NCBI GenBank assembly: GCA_027073495.1 | Contig: JALSVQ010000141.1 | Span: 1 to 41,804 of the forward strand | DNA length: 41,804 nucleotides | Source: Flavobacteriaceae bacterium | GTDB taxonomy: Bacteria > Bacteroidota > Bacteroidia > Flavobacteriales > Flavobacteriaceae | Direction: 5' to 3' | Shown here: positions 18,342 to 27,251 of the stretch, one piece after another | Numbering within the stretch: the stretch's first letter is position 1 | Layout: each line of letters opens with the position of its first letter | Translations under genes and position numbers: made by a program | The notes under the pieces: model-generated | Database searches by the model: none | What the model was told of the DNA's origin: nothing | The model's input: only the letters and a program-made list of their open reading frames with translations

Positions 18342-21300
18342 ATGAGTTATAAAAAAATTATTGCAGTACTACTTTTCATTACTTTGAATAGTATCGCTTT
18401 TGCGCAAAAAACAGCTATTTATACGCATCCTTTAAAGGAATTTAATGAGGCTTTAGCATTGTTTAATGATCATCAATACATTGCTTCACAGCATCTTTTT
18501 CAAGTAGCTAAAGACAAAGCAACTGATGAAGAAACTAAAGCAACAGCAACGTATTATATTGCTTACGCCGCAGTAAAATTAGGTAATAAAAATGCCGATA
18601 AATTGATGCAGGATTTTGTCGATAAATATCCTACAAGTACCTTGCGCAATAGTGCTTTTCAAGACGTAGCAGACTATTATTTCGAAAACGGTAAATACAG
18701 TTATGCGCTTAAATGGTTTGATAGAATAGATGAAAAACAATTAGGTGGAAAAGACCGTTCGCGTTTTCGTTTTAATAAAGCATATACTTTATTTAAAAGT
18801 AAAAAATATAACGAAGCAAAACCAATATTTGAACAATTAACTGCAGATAAGGAGTTTGGTGCACAAGCCAAATATTATATTGGTTATATGGCGTATCAAA
18901 AAGATGATATTCAAGAAGCATCTAACTATTTTGATCAATTGACTAATAATGAAAATTACAAAAAAAACTTGCCATATTATCAAGCAGATATGAGTTTTAA
19001 ATCAGGTAAATTTGAGCAAGCAATCACACAAGCAAAAAAACTGATAGATCAAGCTGATGCCAAGCAAAAATCGGAATTATCAAAAATAATAGGTGAGAGT
19101 TATTTCAATCTTGAAAAATACAATGAAGCCATTCCTTTTTTAAAAAATTATAAAGGAAAACGAAATAAATGGAGTAATACCGATTATTATCAACTGGGAT
19201 ATGCTTATTTCAAACAGCAAGATTATACCAATGCTATTGCCAATTTCAATAAAATAATAAATGCTGACAATGCCGTTGCACAAAACGCATATTACCATTT
19301 GGCGGAGAGTTATATCAAATTAAATAAAAAGCAAGAGGCGCTTAATGCGTTTAAAAATGCTTCGCAGATGGATTACGATTCAACCATTCAAGAAGATGCT
19401 GCTTATAATTATGCCAAATTGAGTTATGATATTGGAAATGCCTACAAAAGTGTGCCGCAAGTACTGATAGATTATCAAAAAAAATATCCAAAATCAAAGC
19501 ATAAAGAAGAACTAAAAGAACTCTTAATTAATGCTTATATTACTTCCAAAAACTACAAAGAAGCACTGACAGCATTAGAAAACAGTAATAACCCAAATCA
19601 TAAAAATATTTATCAAAAAGTAGCTTTTTTTAGAGGAATCGAGCTTTTTAATGATGGTAAATATAATGATGCAGCAGGCTTTTTTGATCAATCATTAAAA
19701 TATCCTTTAGATAAACAATTTGAAGCCAAAGCTACTTACTGGAAAGGCGAGGCGCTTTATAGATTACACAATTTTGTTGGAGCAAGCTCCGCTTTTGAAA
19801 CATTTGCCAATCAGCCAGAAAGTGCGAATACAACAGAATATAAGAATGTAAATTACAATCTGGCATACAGTTATTTCAAACAAAAAAAATATGATAAAGC
19901 TAAAGCATATTTTAAAAAAGCAATAAATAATTATACAGACGACAAAGTTCATCTTAATGATAGCTATTTACGTCTTGCAGATACCCAATTTATACAAAGT
20001 GATTTTACTAACGCATTAAAAACGTATGATAAAGCACTAGCGCTTAATGGGCGTGATGCGGACTATGCACAGTTTCAAAAAGCCATTACCTATGCTTTTG
20101 TAGGAAAAAACAACAAAAAGATAAGTGAGTTAAATCGTTTTTTGACAACTTATACGCATTCTAAACTCCAAGATGATGCACTGTTTGAACTTGGTAATGC
20201 TTATGTAAAAGCTAATAAAACGAGTAAGGCACTAACTACTTATGAGCGTCTAGTTTCAAAATATAGTACAAGCTCTTATGTTCCAAAGGCTTTATTGAAA
20301 AAAGGCTTGATTTATTATAATAATGATAATAATGAACAAGCATTAACTGAGTTTAAAAAAATAGCAAGACAATTTCCTAACACTACAGAGGCCAAAGAAG
20401 CCGTTGCTAATGTAAAACGTATCTATGTAGATTTAGGAAAAGTAGACGAATATGCTAGCTGGGCGCGTAGCTTAGATTATGTTGCAGTTTCTGACAATGA
20501 ACTCGAAGATGCGAACTACGAAAGTGCCGAACAAAAATATCAAGAAGCGGATTACGCAGCTGCTGTTTTAGGTTTTAACAAATATATTAAAGCTTACAGC
20601 AAAGGAGCTTATGCACTAAAAGCACATTATTATCTAGCAGATTCGTATTATAATTTGAATAAAAAAAACAAAGCAGCTACACATTATAATTATGTGATAA
20701 ATCAAGCTAAAAATCAATTTACCGAAGCTTCACTTGCTCGTTTAGCACAGTATCATCTCGAACAAAAAGATTGGAATGCTGCCATTCCTATATTAGAGCG
20801 TTTGGAACAAGTTGCTGAATTTCAGCAAAACAGTACATTTGCCCAGTCCAATTTAATGAAAGGGTATTATAAACAAGAAAAATATGCTAAAGCAGTAAGC
20901 TATGCTGAGCACGTTTTGCAAAATGAAAAAATAGATAATAATGTCGAATCGGATGCAAAAGTGATCATTGCACGTAGTGCTATTAAAACCAATGATCTTG
21001 CAAAAGCAAAAACAGCTTACGCTGAATTACGCAATACCGCAACAGGAGAATTGGCTGCGGAATCACATTATTATGATGCTTTTTTCAAATATCAAGATGC
21101 ACAATATGATGCTTCTATTACTGCAGTACAAAAACTTGCCAAAAACTATAGTGGATATAAATATTGGGGCGCAAAAGGATTGGTCGTTATGGCTAAAGAT
21201 TTTTATGCTAAAGACGATGTGTTTCAAGCCACATATATTTTGAAAAATGTAATCAAAAATTTCAAGAAATATCCTGATGTTGTTGAAGAAGCACAATCAG

Positions 21301-21356
21301 AATTAGACAAAATCAATAAGCAAGAGGCTAAGCGTAATGCTTCAGTAGGAAATTAA
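18342..21356 (+). CDS. Large tetratricopeptide-repeat envelope protein
   Basis: A 1004-residue protein with a signal peptide (about residues 1-22, ending AFAQ) followed by many TPR units over nearly the whole length. Repeated helical pairs such as YNEAIPFLKNY, YYQLGYAYFKQQDYTNAIANF and AYYHLAESYIKLNKKQEAL are visible. It is probably periplasmic or outer-membrane attached and works as a protein-interaction scaffold, but its partner is unknown. The next gene, an outer-membrane barrel, overlaps or follows within 30 bp, and I recall this pair from other flavobacteria, so the two may act together. No enzymatic domain is seen. Confidence 0.85.
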   Translation: MSYKKIIAVLLFITLNSIAFAQKTAIYTHPLKEFNEALALFNDHQYIASQHLFQVAKDKATDEETKATATYYIAYAAVKLGNKNADKLMQDFVDKYPTSTLRNSAFQDVADYYFENGKYSYALKWFDRIDEKQLGGKDRSRFRFNKAYTLFKSKKYNEAKPIFEQLTADKEFGAQAKYYIGYMAYQKDDIQEASNYFDQLTNNENYKKNLPYYQADMSFKSGKFEQAITQAKKLIDQADAKQKSELSKIIGESYFNLEKYNEAIPFLKNYKGKRNKWSNTDYYQLGYAYFKQQDYTNAIANFNKIINADNAVAQNAYYHLAESYIKLNKKQEALNAFKNASQMDYDSTIQEDAAYNYAKLSYDIGNAYKSVPQVLIDYQKKYPKSKHKEELKELLINAYITSKNYKEALTALENSNNPNHKNIYQKVAFFRGIELFNDGKYNDAAGFFDQSLKYPLDKQFEAKATYWKGEALYRLHNFVGASSAFETFANQPESANTTEYKNVNYNLAYSYFKQKKYDKAKAYFKKAINNYTDDKVHLNDSYLRLADTQFIQSDFTNALKTYDKALALNGRDADYAQFQKAITYAFVGKNNKKISELNRFLTTYTHSKLQDDALFELGNAYVKANKTSKALTTYERLVSKYSTSSYVPKALLKKGLIYYNNDNNEQALTEFKKIARQFPNTTEAKEAVANVKRIYVDLGKVDEYASWARSLDYVAVSDNELEDANYESAEQKYQEADYAAAVLGFNKYIKAYSKGAYALKAHYYLADSYYNLNKKNKAATHYNYVINQAKNQFTEASLARLAQYHLEQKDWNAAIPILERLEQVAEFQQNSTFAQSNLMKGYYKQEKYAKAVSYAEHVLQNEKIDNNVESDAKVIIARSAIKTNDLAKAKTAYAELRNTATGELAAESHYYDAFFKYQDAQYDASITAVQKLAKNYSGYKYWGAKGLVVMAKDFYAKDDVFQATYILKNVIKNFKKYPDVVEEAQSELDKINKQEAKRNASVGN

Positions 21357-21385
21357 TGCAAGAAAAAGATAAAATCAGAAAGAAA

Positions 21386-23092
21386 ATGAAAAAATATATC
21401 AATATACTATTTATCTTACTAGTAGCAAACTATACCTTTGCTCAAGATGAAGACGAAACTATAGGAAGCGAAGTGGTCAATGTAGTAAAAGCCTATACGC
21501 CGACGATATCAGATGCTTATAAAGTTAAAGAAACACCAGACATAGACAGCCAAATAAATATCAAAAAAGATAGTGTTTCTTTTGGTATTTTCTCGGTACC
21601 TGTAGCTTCTACTTTTACGCCAGATAAAGGAAAAGCTGCCAATGTGGTAAAACAAAAAAGAGAACGTTTGTATGATAACTACGTGTCATTAGGTCTAGGT
21701 AATTACATGAGTGCTTTGCTTGATTTTTGGTACAATAATAAAATAGATCGTAATACCAGTTTTGGCGCCAATGTGCATCATCATTCTTCGCAAGGAGGTG
21801 TAAAAGATGCTTTGCTCAAAGATGCCTTTATGGAAAATGCTTTAGAACTTGTTTACAAAAAACAAAACAGACATATGGGCTACTATTTTGGTGGTGGTTT
21901 TGCTAATGATCAATACAATTGGTATGGTGTGCCGAGTAGCTATCCGCAAACGATGTTGGATGCAATAGACCCAAAACATAGCTACAATACCATTTCATTA
22001 GGTGGAGGAGCTACTTTTGATGATGGCGTGTTCAAAGGCGGAAAATTAGGTTTTCAATATTTTGTGGATAGTGAAAAAAGCAGTGAAAGTCAGTTGTTCT
22101 TAAAACCCGAATTTGAGTTTCCTATTGCAGGAGAATTGATTACTACTATAATAGCTGTTGACTATTTAAACGGAAAATTTGATACCCAACCGACAGCTAC
22201 AAAATACGGCTTTACCAATTTAGGTTTTACACCGAGTTTTGTGGTGCTTCGTGATAATTTGACCTTGCATCTTGGCGCGCAGGCATTATACGCTATGAAT
22301 ACTGTAGCAAGTACAGGAAAGTTCTATTTGTATCCAAAAATAGAAGCATCATATCGTCTTTCTGGAGAAAAAGTAATTGCTTATGGAACTTTGGATGGCG
22401 CATTAAAACAAAATAGTTATCGTGCTTTTGTAGCCGAAAACCCATTTTTGATTCCAAATCTGACAATATTACAAACGAACAAACAGTATGAAGGCGTTTT
22501 TGGGCTAAAAGGAAAGCTCAATGGCAATGTAAGTTATGATATTTCAGGGTCATACCAGCAAGAATATGATAAAGCATTTTTTCATAATAATATGGTAACT
22601 GCTATTTTGCCACTTGCTCCCAAAAATTATCAGAACGGTAATGCTTTCGAGGTTCTTTATGATGATGTAAGTACGCTTAAATTGGCTGCTACGTTAAATT
22701 TTAAATTCTCCAAAGCATTTAAACTTAAAGCTACGGTTCATTCATATACATATTCGCTTAAAAACTTTGATGAAGCTTGGAATTTACCAAAAATAGATAT
22801 GGCACTATTGGCAGATTACCAAATTAGCGATAAATGGTCTAGTGGTTTTGATATTTTTTATACCGGTAGTCGTTCAGACTATAGCTATGATGTGATTTCT
22901 AGTACTGATAATATTCATAAACTAAAAGCATTTACAGATGTTAATGCACGTTTGAACTATAATTTTAATGACCGCTTAGGCGTATATCTCAAAGGAAACA
23001 ATCTGCTGGGAACAAGCTATGCAAGATGGCAAAATTACCCAACCCAAGGCATACAAGTAATGGCAGGAGTGAAGTATAAGTTTGATTTTTAA
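21386..23092 (+). CDS. TonB-dependent-receptor-like outer-membrane beta-barrel protein
   Basis: A 568-residue protein with signal peptide MKKYINILFILLVANYTFAQ followed by alternating amphipathic strands up to a typical outer-membrane C-terminus (VMAGVKYKFDF, final aromatic). No standard TonB plug is evident; the barrel resembles the second half of TonB-dependent receptors. An in-frame ATG at 21356, overlapping the TPR stop by one base, would add ten charged residues. The 21386 start gives a cleaner signal peptide, but the upstream ATG with translational coupling is possible. No substrate can be assigned; the link to the TPR gene is positional. Confidence 0.75.
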   Translation: MKKYINILFILLVANYTFAQDEDETIGSEVVNVVKAYTPTISDAYKVKETPDIDSQINIKKDSVSFGIFSVPVASTFTPDKGKAANVVKQKRERLYDNYVSLGLGNYMSALLDFWYNNKIDRNTSFGANVHHHSSQGGVKDALLKDAFMENALELVYKKQNRHMGYYFGGGFANDQYNWYGVPSSYPQTMLDAIDPKHSYNTISLGGGATFDDGVFKGGKLGFQYFVDSEKSSESQLFLKPEFEFPIAGELITTIIAVDYLNGKFDTQPTATKYGFTNLGFTPSFVVLRDNLTLHLGAQALYAMNTVASTGKFYLYPKIEASYRLSGEKVIAYGTLDGALKQNSYRAFVAENPFLIPNLTILQTNKQYEGVFGLKGKLNGNVSYDISGSYQQEYDKAFFHNNMVTAILPLAPKNYQNGNAFEVLYDDVSTLKLAATLNFKFSKAFKLKATVHSYTYSLKNFDEAWNLPKIDMALLADYQISDKWSSGFDIFYTGSRSDYSYDVISSTDNIHKLKAFTDVNARLNYNFNDRLGVYLKGNNLLGTSYARWQNYPTQGIQVMAGVKYKFDF

Positions 23093-23232
23093 AACTTTTT
23101 TAAAATAAAAAATTCTCATAACTGATTCTTGTTGTCTGACTAAAATCATTCCATTTTCTGTGAAGTCACGTTTTTTTATGCTGAATAGCTTTTTTAATTA
23201 TGATGGTTTTTATTGTACACTAATGATAACTT

Positions 23233-23262
23233 AATTCATAATTCATAAATATTAATTCATAA
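23233..23262. repeat. Three AATTCATAA-type direct repeats before the kinase gene
   Basis: AATTCATAA occurs three times (first two overlapping, the third after a short gap) just upstream of the -7 box at 23269. It could be an operator or chance in AT-rich DNA. Confidence 0.35.
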
Positions 23263-23268
23263 TTTTTC

Positions 23269-23276
23269 TATCTTTG
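23269..23276 (+). promoter_or_regulatory. Promoter -7 box of deoxynucleoside kinase gene
   Basis: TATCTTTG, 44 bp before the ATG at 23320. Confidence 0.6.
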
Positions 23277-23319
23277 GGCTTTAGAATTTTTAATAAATTA
23301 ATAATAACAACACAATATT

Positions 23320-23934
23320 ATGCACGTAGCAATAGCAGGAAACATTGGCGCTGGAAAAACTACATTAACGCGCTTGCTAGCCAAGCATTATGGTTGGGAA
23401 CCGCATTATGAATCTGTAGAAGAAAACCCTTATTTAGATGATTTTTATGATGCAATGGAGCGTTGGTCTTTCAATCTACAAGTGTATTTTTTGAATAGCC
23501 GTTTCCGCCAAATATTGGAAATACGTGAAAATGCAAAGGAAATTATTCAAGACAGAACAATCTATGAAGATGCTAATATTTTTGCACCCAATCTCCATGC
23601 TATGGGTTTGATGTCTAATCGTGATTTTGATAATTACAGTTCATTATTTGAACTTATGGAGCGCCTTGTTACGCCTCCAGATTTATTGATTTATTTAAGA
23701 GCTTCTATTCCAACATTGGTAGATCATATACATAGTAGAGGTCGTGAATATGAAAACTCAATAAGTATTGATTATCTAAGTCGATTGAATGAGCGCTACG
23801 AAGCATGGATTGCAAAATATAATAAAGGCAAGCTCCTTATTATTGATATTGATAAATTAAATATCGTTGATAATCCTGAAGATTTAGGCTATGTCATCAA
23901 TCAAATTGATGCGCAAATACATGGTTTGTTTTAG
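23320..23934 (+). CDS. Deoxynucleoside kinase
   Basis: A 204-residue member of the dCK/dGK/TK2-like family, which phosphorylates deoxynucleosides in nucleotide salvage. Seen: P-loop GNIGAGKT at 7-14, the ERW segment at 47-49 that contacts the sugar in relatives, DRT at 78-80, and the lid-like RGREYE near residue 145. Length is normal. Which base it prefers cannot be read from the sequence. A strong terminator follows. Confidence 0.9.
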   Translation: MHVAIAGNIGAGKTTLTRLLAKHYGWEPHYESVEENPYLDDFYDAMERWSFNLQVYFLNSRFRQILEIRENAKEIIQDRTIYEDANIFAPNLHAMGLMSNRDFDNYSSLFELMERLVTPPDLLIYLRASIPTLVDHIHSRGREYENSISIDYLSRLNERYEAWIAKYNKGKLLIIDIDKLNIVDNPEDLGYVINQIDAQIHGLF

Positions 23935-23990
23935 GCTTGAAAGAAAATGTTCTAGATAAATAATAAAAGAAGTATAATAATATTTATATA

Positions 23991-24025
23991 AAAAACCCGT
24001 AAAACATATATTTTACGGGTTTTTT
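23991..24025. terminator. Bidirectional terminator between kinase gene and DUF2892
   Basis: AAAAACCCGTAAAA and TTTTACGGGTTTTT form a perfect 14-bp stem with a 6-nt loop between convergent genes. Confidence 0.92.
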
Positions 24026-24049
24026 AAACTTTGTTAATTAGGATTTTAC

Positions 24050-24253
24050 TTATTCTTTTTTTGAAGAATTAATTCCGAATATAGTGTATAATGGGCAAAA
24101 GCTAATTGATGCCGTTAGTCCTAAAACAACTCCAACAGCAAGAAGTACCATACCTACTGTTCCTGTAATGATTCCTTTAAAATAAAGAATTGCTACTACT
24201 GCTAATACTACAAGCCTAATAATTCTGTCGATTTTCCCTACGTTTTTTTTCAT
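24050..24253 (-). CDS. DUF2892 (YgaP-type) small membrane protein
   Basis: A 67-residue protein with MKKNVGKIDRIIR at the N-terminus, two hydrophobic helices (about 12-26 and 30-47) and SFCPLYTIFGIN at the C-terminus, the DUF2892 pattern also found as the membrane part of YgaP rhodanese proteins. Its function is unknown, though the family often occurs with sulfur or redox genes. It lies downstream of a Crp/Fnr gene and has its own promoter with a TGTGA-N6-TCAC palindrome at the position of a class II activator site, so it is a likely direct target of that regulator. Confidence 0.85.
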   Translation of the reverse strand: MKKNVGKIDRIIRLVVLAVVAILYFKGIITGTVGMVLLAVGVVLGLTASISFCPLYTIFGINSSKKE

Positions 24254-24297
24254 AATAAATTAATTTAATGTTTATGATTTAATGCTTCATTGCGAGG

Positions 24298-24305
24298 CAA
24301 AGATA
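24298..24305 (-). promoter_or_regulatory. DUF2892 gene promoter -7 box
   Basis: TATCTTTG on the minus strand, 44 bp before the ATG. Confidence 0.65.
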
Positions 24306-24326
24306 AGAGTAGCTTTTTTAATGTGC

Positions 24327-24342
24327 AGTGACTATGGTCACA
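24327..24342 (-). promoter_or_regulatory. Crp/Fnr-type operator
   Basis: TGTGACCATAGTCACT on the minus strand: nine of ten outer positions fit the Crp half-sites TGTGA-N6-TCACA. Its centre lies about 43 bp upstream of the start predicted from the -7 box at 24298-24305, the usual place for a class II activator site. The gene for a Crp-family protein ends 4 bp upstream. Confidence 0.65.
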
Positions 24343-24345
24343 ACC

Positions 24346-24966
24346 TTAGTCAATTATTTTTATTTTCCCCATATTTTGAACTATTTTTCCTTCCGTTTCG
24401 AGTTTCTTTAACACTCTAGTGATGACTTCGCGAGCAGTACCTAGCTCATTGGCTATTTGACTATGACTCATTTTTATAGTCTGATTAGCATATAAATGTG
24501 ATTTTTTTTTCAAATGTTCGTATAACCGCTTGTCCATTTTGTCTATTAAAATATGGCCAATAGTGTCTAAAAGTTCCAAATACCGTAGATTGAATTGATT
24601 GTAAAATAATTCATTAAAATCAGGATATTCTTTTATCCATTTTGTGATGTAGTTGACAGGAATGAGTAAAATTTTAGAATCTTCTTCTACAGAAGCAAAC
24701 ACTTTGCTAGGTGTGTTTTTTAAAGCAGCATAAAAAGACATTACACAACTTTGTGATGGCTCTATATAGTATAGTAAGAGTTCTTTATCATTAAACCGAG
24801 AATAAACCTTTACAAGTCCTTCAAGAACAATCGGAAGCACTTTGACAAATTGTTCTTCTCGCAAAATCTCATCACCCTTTGAAAATACCATTATGGTTGA
24901 TTTTTCAAAAATTTTCTCACGAAGTTCGGGTCTTAAAAAAGATATTATTTTAGGGTCAAATTTCAT
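24346..24966 (-). CDS. Crp/Fnr-family transcription regulator
   Basis: A 206-residue regulator with a cyclic-nucleotide-binding-type beta-barrel (about 15-120), a dimer helix, and a C-terminal winged helix containing MSHSQIANELGTAREVITRVLKKLE (166-190), where TAREVITR should be the recognition helix. Only Cys74 is present in the sensor domain, so an Fnr-type 4Fe-4S cluster is unlikely. The cAMP-binding signature is not obvious, so the signal is unknown. A Crp-like palindrome follows its stop codon, in front of the DUF2892 gene. It has its own promoter box at 25028. Confidence 0.92.
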   Translation of the reverse strand: MKFDPKIISFLRPELREKIFEKSTIMVFSKGDEILREEQFVKVLPIVLEGLVKVYSRFNDKELLLYYIEPSQSCVMSFYAALKNTPSKVFASVEEDSKILLIPVNYITKWIKEYPDFNELFYNQFNLRYLELLDTIGHILIDKMDKRLYEHLKKKSHLYANQTIKMSHSQIANELGTAREVITRVLKKLETEGKIVQNMGKIKIID

Positions 24967-25027
24967 TGCTTTATCTTGTTTAAGTTTTTATAAATAGTTA
25001 ATACTGTATGATTTATACAGCTTTGTT

Positions 25028-25035
25028 CAAAGATA
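25028..25035 (-). promoter_or_regulatory. Promoter -7 box of Crp/Fnr gene
   Basis: TATCTTTG on the minus strand, 62 bp before the ATG at 24966. The rest of the 308-bp intergenic region up to the porP gene is AT-rich and holds only the two promoter boxes. Confidence 0.6.
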
Positions 25036-25207
25036 CAAAATTTTGATTGCTTGGAAGCTACTATTAATTGATGAAATTAAGAAAAATGATCAAATAAACT
25101 ATAATAATAATGACAATAATTAATTTTAATATACGTTGTACATGTAAGTATGTAATTTATTTTTTCATTATTTTATATGAAAAATTCTTTATTTAACTTA
25201 AAATTTA

Positions 25208-25215
25208 TATATTTG
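25208..25215 (+). promoter_or_regulatory. Promoter -7 box of porP/sprF-family gene
   Basis: TATATTTG, 60 bp before the ATG at 25275; no clear -33 element. Confidence 0.5.
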
Positions 25216-25274
25216 GGTTTTTAATTAAAAAAAAGACAGAGCCTATTAAATAGTTAGATTAATACAAAAAAAGC

Positions 25275-26246
25275 ATGAAATTGAAAAACTTATTTTTATT
25301 CCTAATATTGACATCTTTTTTGGCAAAAGCACAAGAAGGATTACCTGTTTATCAAGACTATTTATCAGATAATATTTTTTTATTACATCCCTCTATGGCA
25401 GGAATAGGGTCTTGTAGTAAGGTGCGTCTTACAGCAAGACAACAATGGCAAGGAGTTGAAAATTCTCCTATGCTACAAACCTTGAGTGTAAATGTGCCTA
25501 TTGGAGAGCGAGCAGGTGCAGGAATGACACTTATTAATGATAGAAATGGATATCATTCTCAAAAAGGAGTACAAGGTACTTTTGCATACCATTTGGATTT
25601 TTCAAGAAGTCCAGCTACATTAAGCAAGCTATCTTTTGGTTTGCGTTTCTCTTATATCCAGAGTCAATTGGATGAAACTAGTTTTGACCCTTTGGATTTT
25701 GATCCAATTATTGCAGGTATTATACAAAGTAAATCATATGTAAATGCAGACTTTGGAATGTCTTATCATTATTGGGATTTTTATGCACATGCAACCGTTA
25801 AAAATGCATTGCTAACCTACAGAGATTTATATACACGAGAAAATGAATCGCCAAACTTGCGGAACTATATATTTACTTTAGGCTATAATTTTGGAACCGA
25901 TTACAGCTTTCAAGTAGAACCTTCTATAACTTTTCAATTAAAAGAGCATACAGCAGAAAAAGTTGGAGATTTTAATATGAAATTTACTAAAAAACTTGAT
26001 GATACAAGAATTTGGGCAGTGGTTTCTTACAGAAGAAGTTTTGAACAAGGTACAATACAAAATAACAGTTATGTTACACCAGTTGTAGGTTTTAACTACA
26101 AAAAAATGATGTTCTCATACACATATACGCATCAATTAGATGATGTTGTTTTTAAAGATGGAGGCTATCACCAAATAACACTTGGTTTTAATTTTAATTG
26201 TAAACCAGAGCGCTATCACTGTGATTGTCCATATGTCAATTTCTAA
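25275..26246 (+). CDS. PorP/SprF-family type IX secretion membrane protein
   Basis: A 323-residue outer-membrane protein with signal peptide ending AKAQ (about residue 19). The family N-terminus is clear: EGLPVYQDYLSDNIFLLHPSMAG, then RLTARQQWQG and GAGMTLINDRNG, followed by beta-strands. PorP/SprF proteins are partners of the type IX secretion system and help anchor or deliver large adhesins, as in gliding motility. No adhesin or gliding gene is next to it here, so it is an orphan member. It ends CDCPYVNF and is followed by a very strong terminator. Confidence 0.92.
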   Translation: MKLKNLFLFLILTSFLAKAQEGLPVYQDYLSDNIFLLHPSMAGIGSCSKVRLTARQQWQGVENSPMLQTLSVNVPIGERAGAGMTLINDRNGYHSQKGVQGTFAYHLDFSRSPATLSKLSFGLRFSYIQSQLDETSFDPLDFDPIIAGIIQSKSYVNADFGMSYHYWDFYAHATVKNALLTYRDLYTRENESPNLRNYIFTLGYNFGTDYSFQVEPSITFQLKEHTAEKVGDFNMKFTKKLDDTRIWAVVSYRRSFEQGTIQNNSYVTPVVGFNYKKMMFSYTYTHQLDDVVFKDGGYHQITLGFNFNCKPERYHCDCPYVNF

Positions 26247-26263
26247 TAGAAATAATAAACTAT

Positions 26264-26307
26264 AATTCATAAAAAAACCATCAATACTGATGGTTTTTTT
26301 ATGAATT
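26264..26307. terminator. Long perfect bidirectional terminator
   Basis: Two 20-nt arms starting AATTCATAAAAAAACC pair perfectly around a 4-nt loop, with A7 and T7 tracts inside the stem. It separates convergent genes. Confidence 0.92.
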
Positions 26308-26355
26308 ATCATTTAGCTTGGTCAATATAATAAATGGACTCGTAATCGTTAGAAT

Positions 26356-27246
26356 TTAAAATACCAAATCACCATATTTAATGCAAGTTTCAAAACCTTT
26401 AGATTTAAAATACGCTGGACTATCTTCATTGCCAGTAGCCAAAATAAAGTCGCCACCCCAAGCTCCTAAGCTTTTTGTTTGTCCAAAATAATCTTTGAAT
26501 AATTTTTGTTGAATAGGAGATTCGTGTATTATTTTATCAATAATGTTTTCATGATTTTTGAGAAGGTATTCAAAGTCTTGAAGTTTATTAGTTTGTACCA
26601 ATTCACGACTAATTGTACTAATAGCTGAAATAGCAATTATATCTTTTTTAGCTTGTCGATAGTGTTTTATGCCTGATTTGCTATTTTGTTTTTTATTTAA
26701 AAAAACAAAATAGAGTTCTTCTTTAAATAAGGGATTAAATTTGGCACTTGACACTATTGGTTTTTGACCTTCTAATTGATAGAATAAAGGTTTGTTTTCT
26801 TGCGCACAAGCAATATCATAACCACTACCTCCAAAAGTTTTTAGCAATTGATAAGCATCTATTTTAGCCCATTGAGCAATATTATTTATTAGGGTAGAAG
26901 AAGTACCAAGCCCCCAGTTTCTAGTGAACGCTAAAGCTGTTTCTACCTTGCCACTTAAAACTAATTCAGGGTTTAATGCTTTTGTTTTTAGAAGTAAAGC
27001 TTGAAGTGTCTTTGCTATTTCTTGCGAAGAAGTATCAAGTATTTTTATGGTTTTTGAGTCAAATGTAGCGCTAAACCAGCAAGTTTGAGAAACAGTATAA
27101 CTTTTCCAAACAAGCATATTATCATCACTCGCTTCGAAGCTTAGATTTTGACCGAATTTTGCTGGAAGCGCAAGTGCAAGCGCACCATCAAGCACTACAT
27201 ATTCGCCACTTAATAGTAGTTTTCCGTTACTGTGATATGTCTTTAT
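26356..27246 (-). CDS. GHMP-family kinase of the mevalonate pathway (apparent ATA start)
   Basis: A GHMP kinase next to HMG-CoA reductase, probably phosphorylating mevalonate or phosphomevalonate. Seen: N-terminal SNGKLLLSGEYVVLDGA, the ATP loop WGLGTSST, and GGSGYDIACA, the flavobacterial signature I know as GYDLIA. The first ATG/GTG in frame is GTG at 27195, inside the conserved SGEYVVLDG strand, so it cannot be the true start. The conserved sequence continues upstream as TYHSNGK to an ATA codon at 27244-27246, where relatives have ATG; a TAG stop lies 15 bp further up. From ATA the protein is 296 residues. ATA is 5 nt after the HMG-CoA reductase stop, so translational coupling is likely. 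Confidence 0.85.
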   Translation of the reverse strand: MKTYHSNGKLLLSGEYVVLDGALALALPAKFGQNLSFEASDDNMLVWKSYTVSQTCWFSATFDSKTIKILDTSSQEIAKTLQALLLKTKALNPELVLSGKVETALAFTRNWGLGTSSTLINNIAQWAKIDAYQLLKTFGGSGYDIACAQENKPLFYQLEGQKPIVSSAKFNPLFKEELYFVFLNKKQNSKSGIKHYRQAKKDIIAISAISTISRELVQTNKLQDFEYLLKNHENIIDKIIHESPIQQKLFKDYFGQTKSLGAWGGDFILATGNEDSPAYFKSKGFETCIKYGDLVF

Positions 27247-27251
27247 ACGAT

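Noticed and set aside
18163-18345. 60-codon open frame before the TPR gene
   Set aside because: No promoter, no recognisable protein features; it overlaps the start of the TPR gene.
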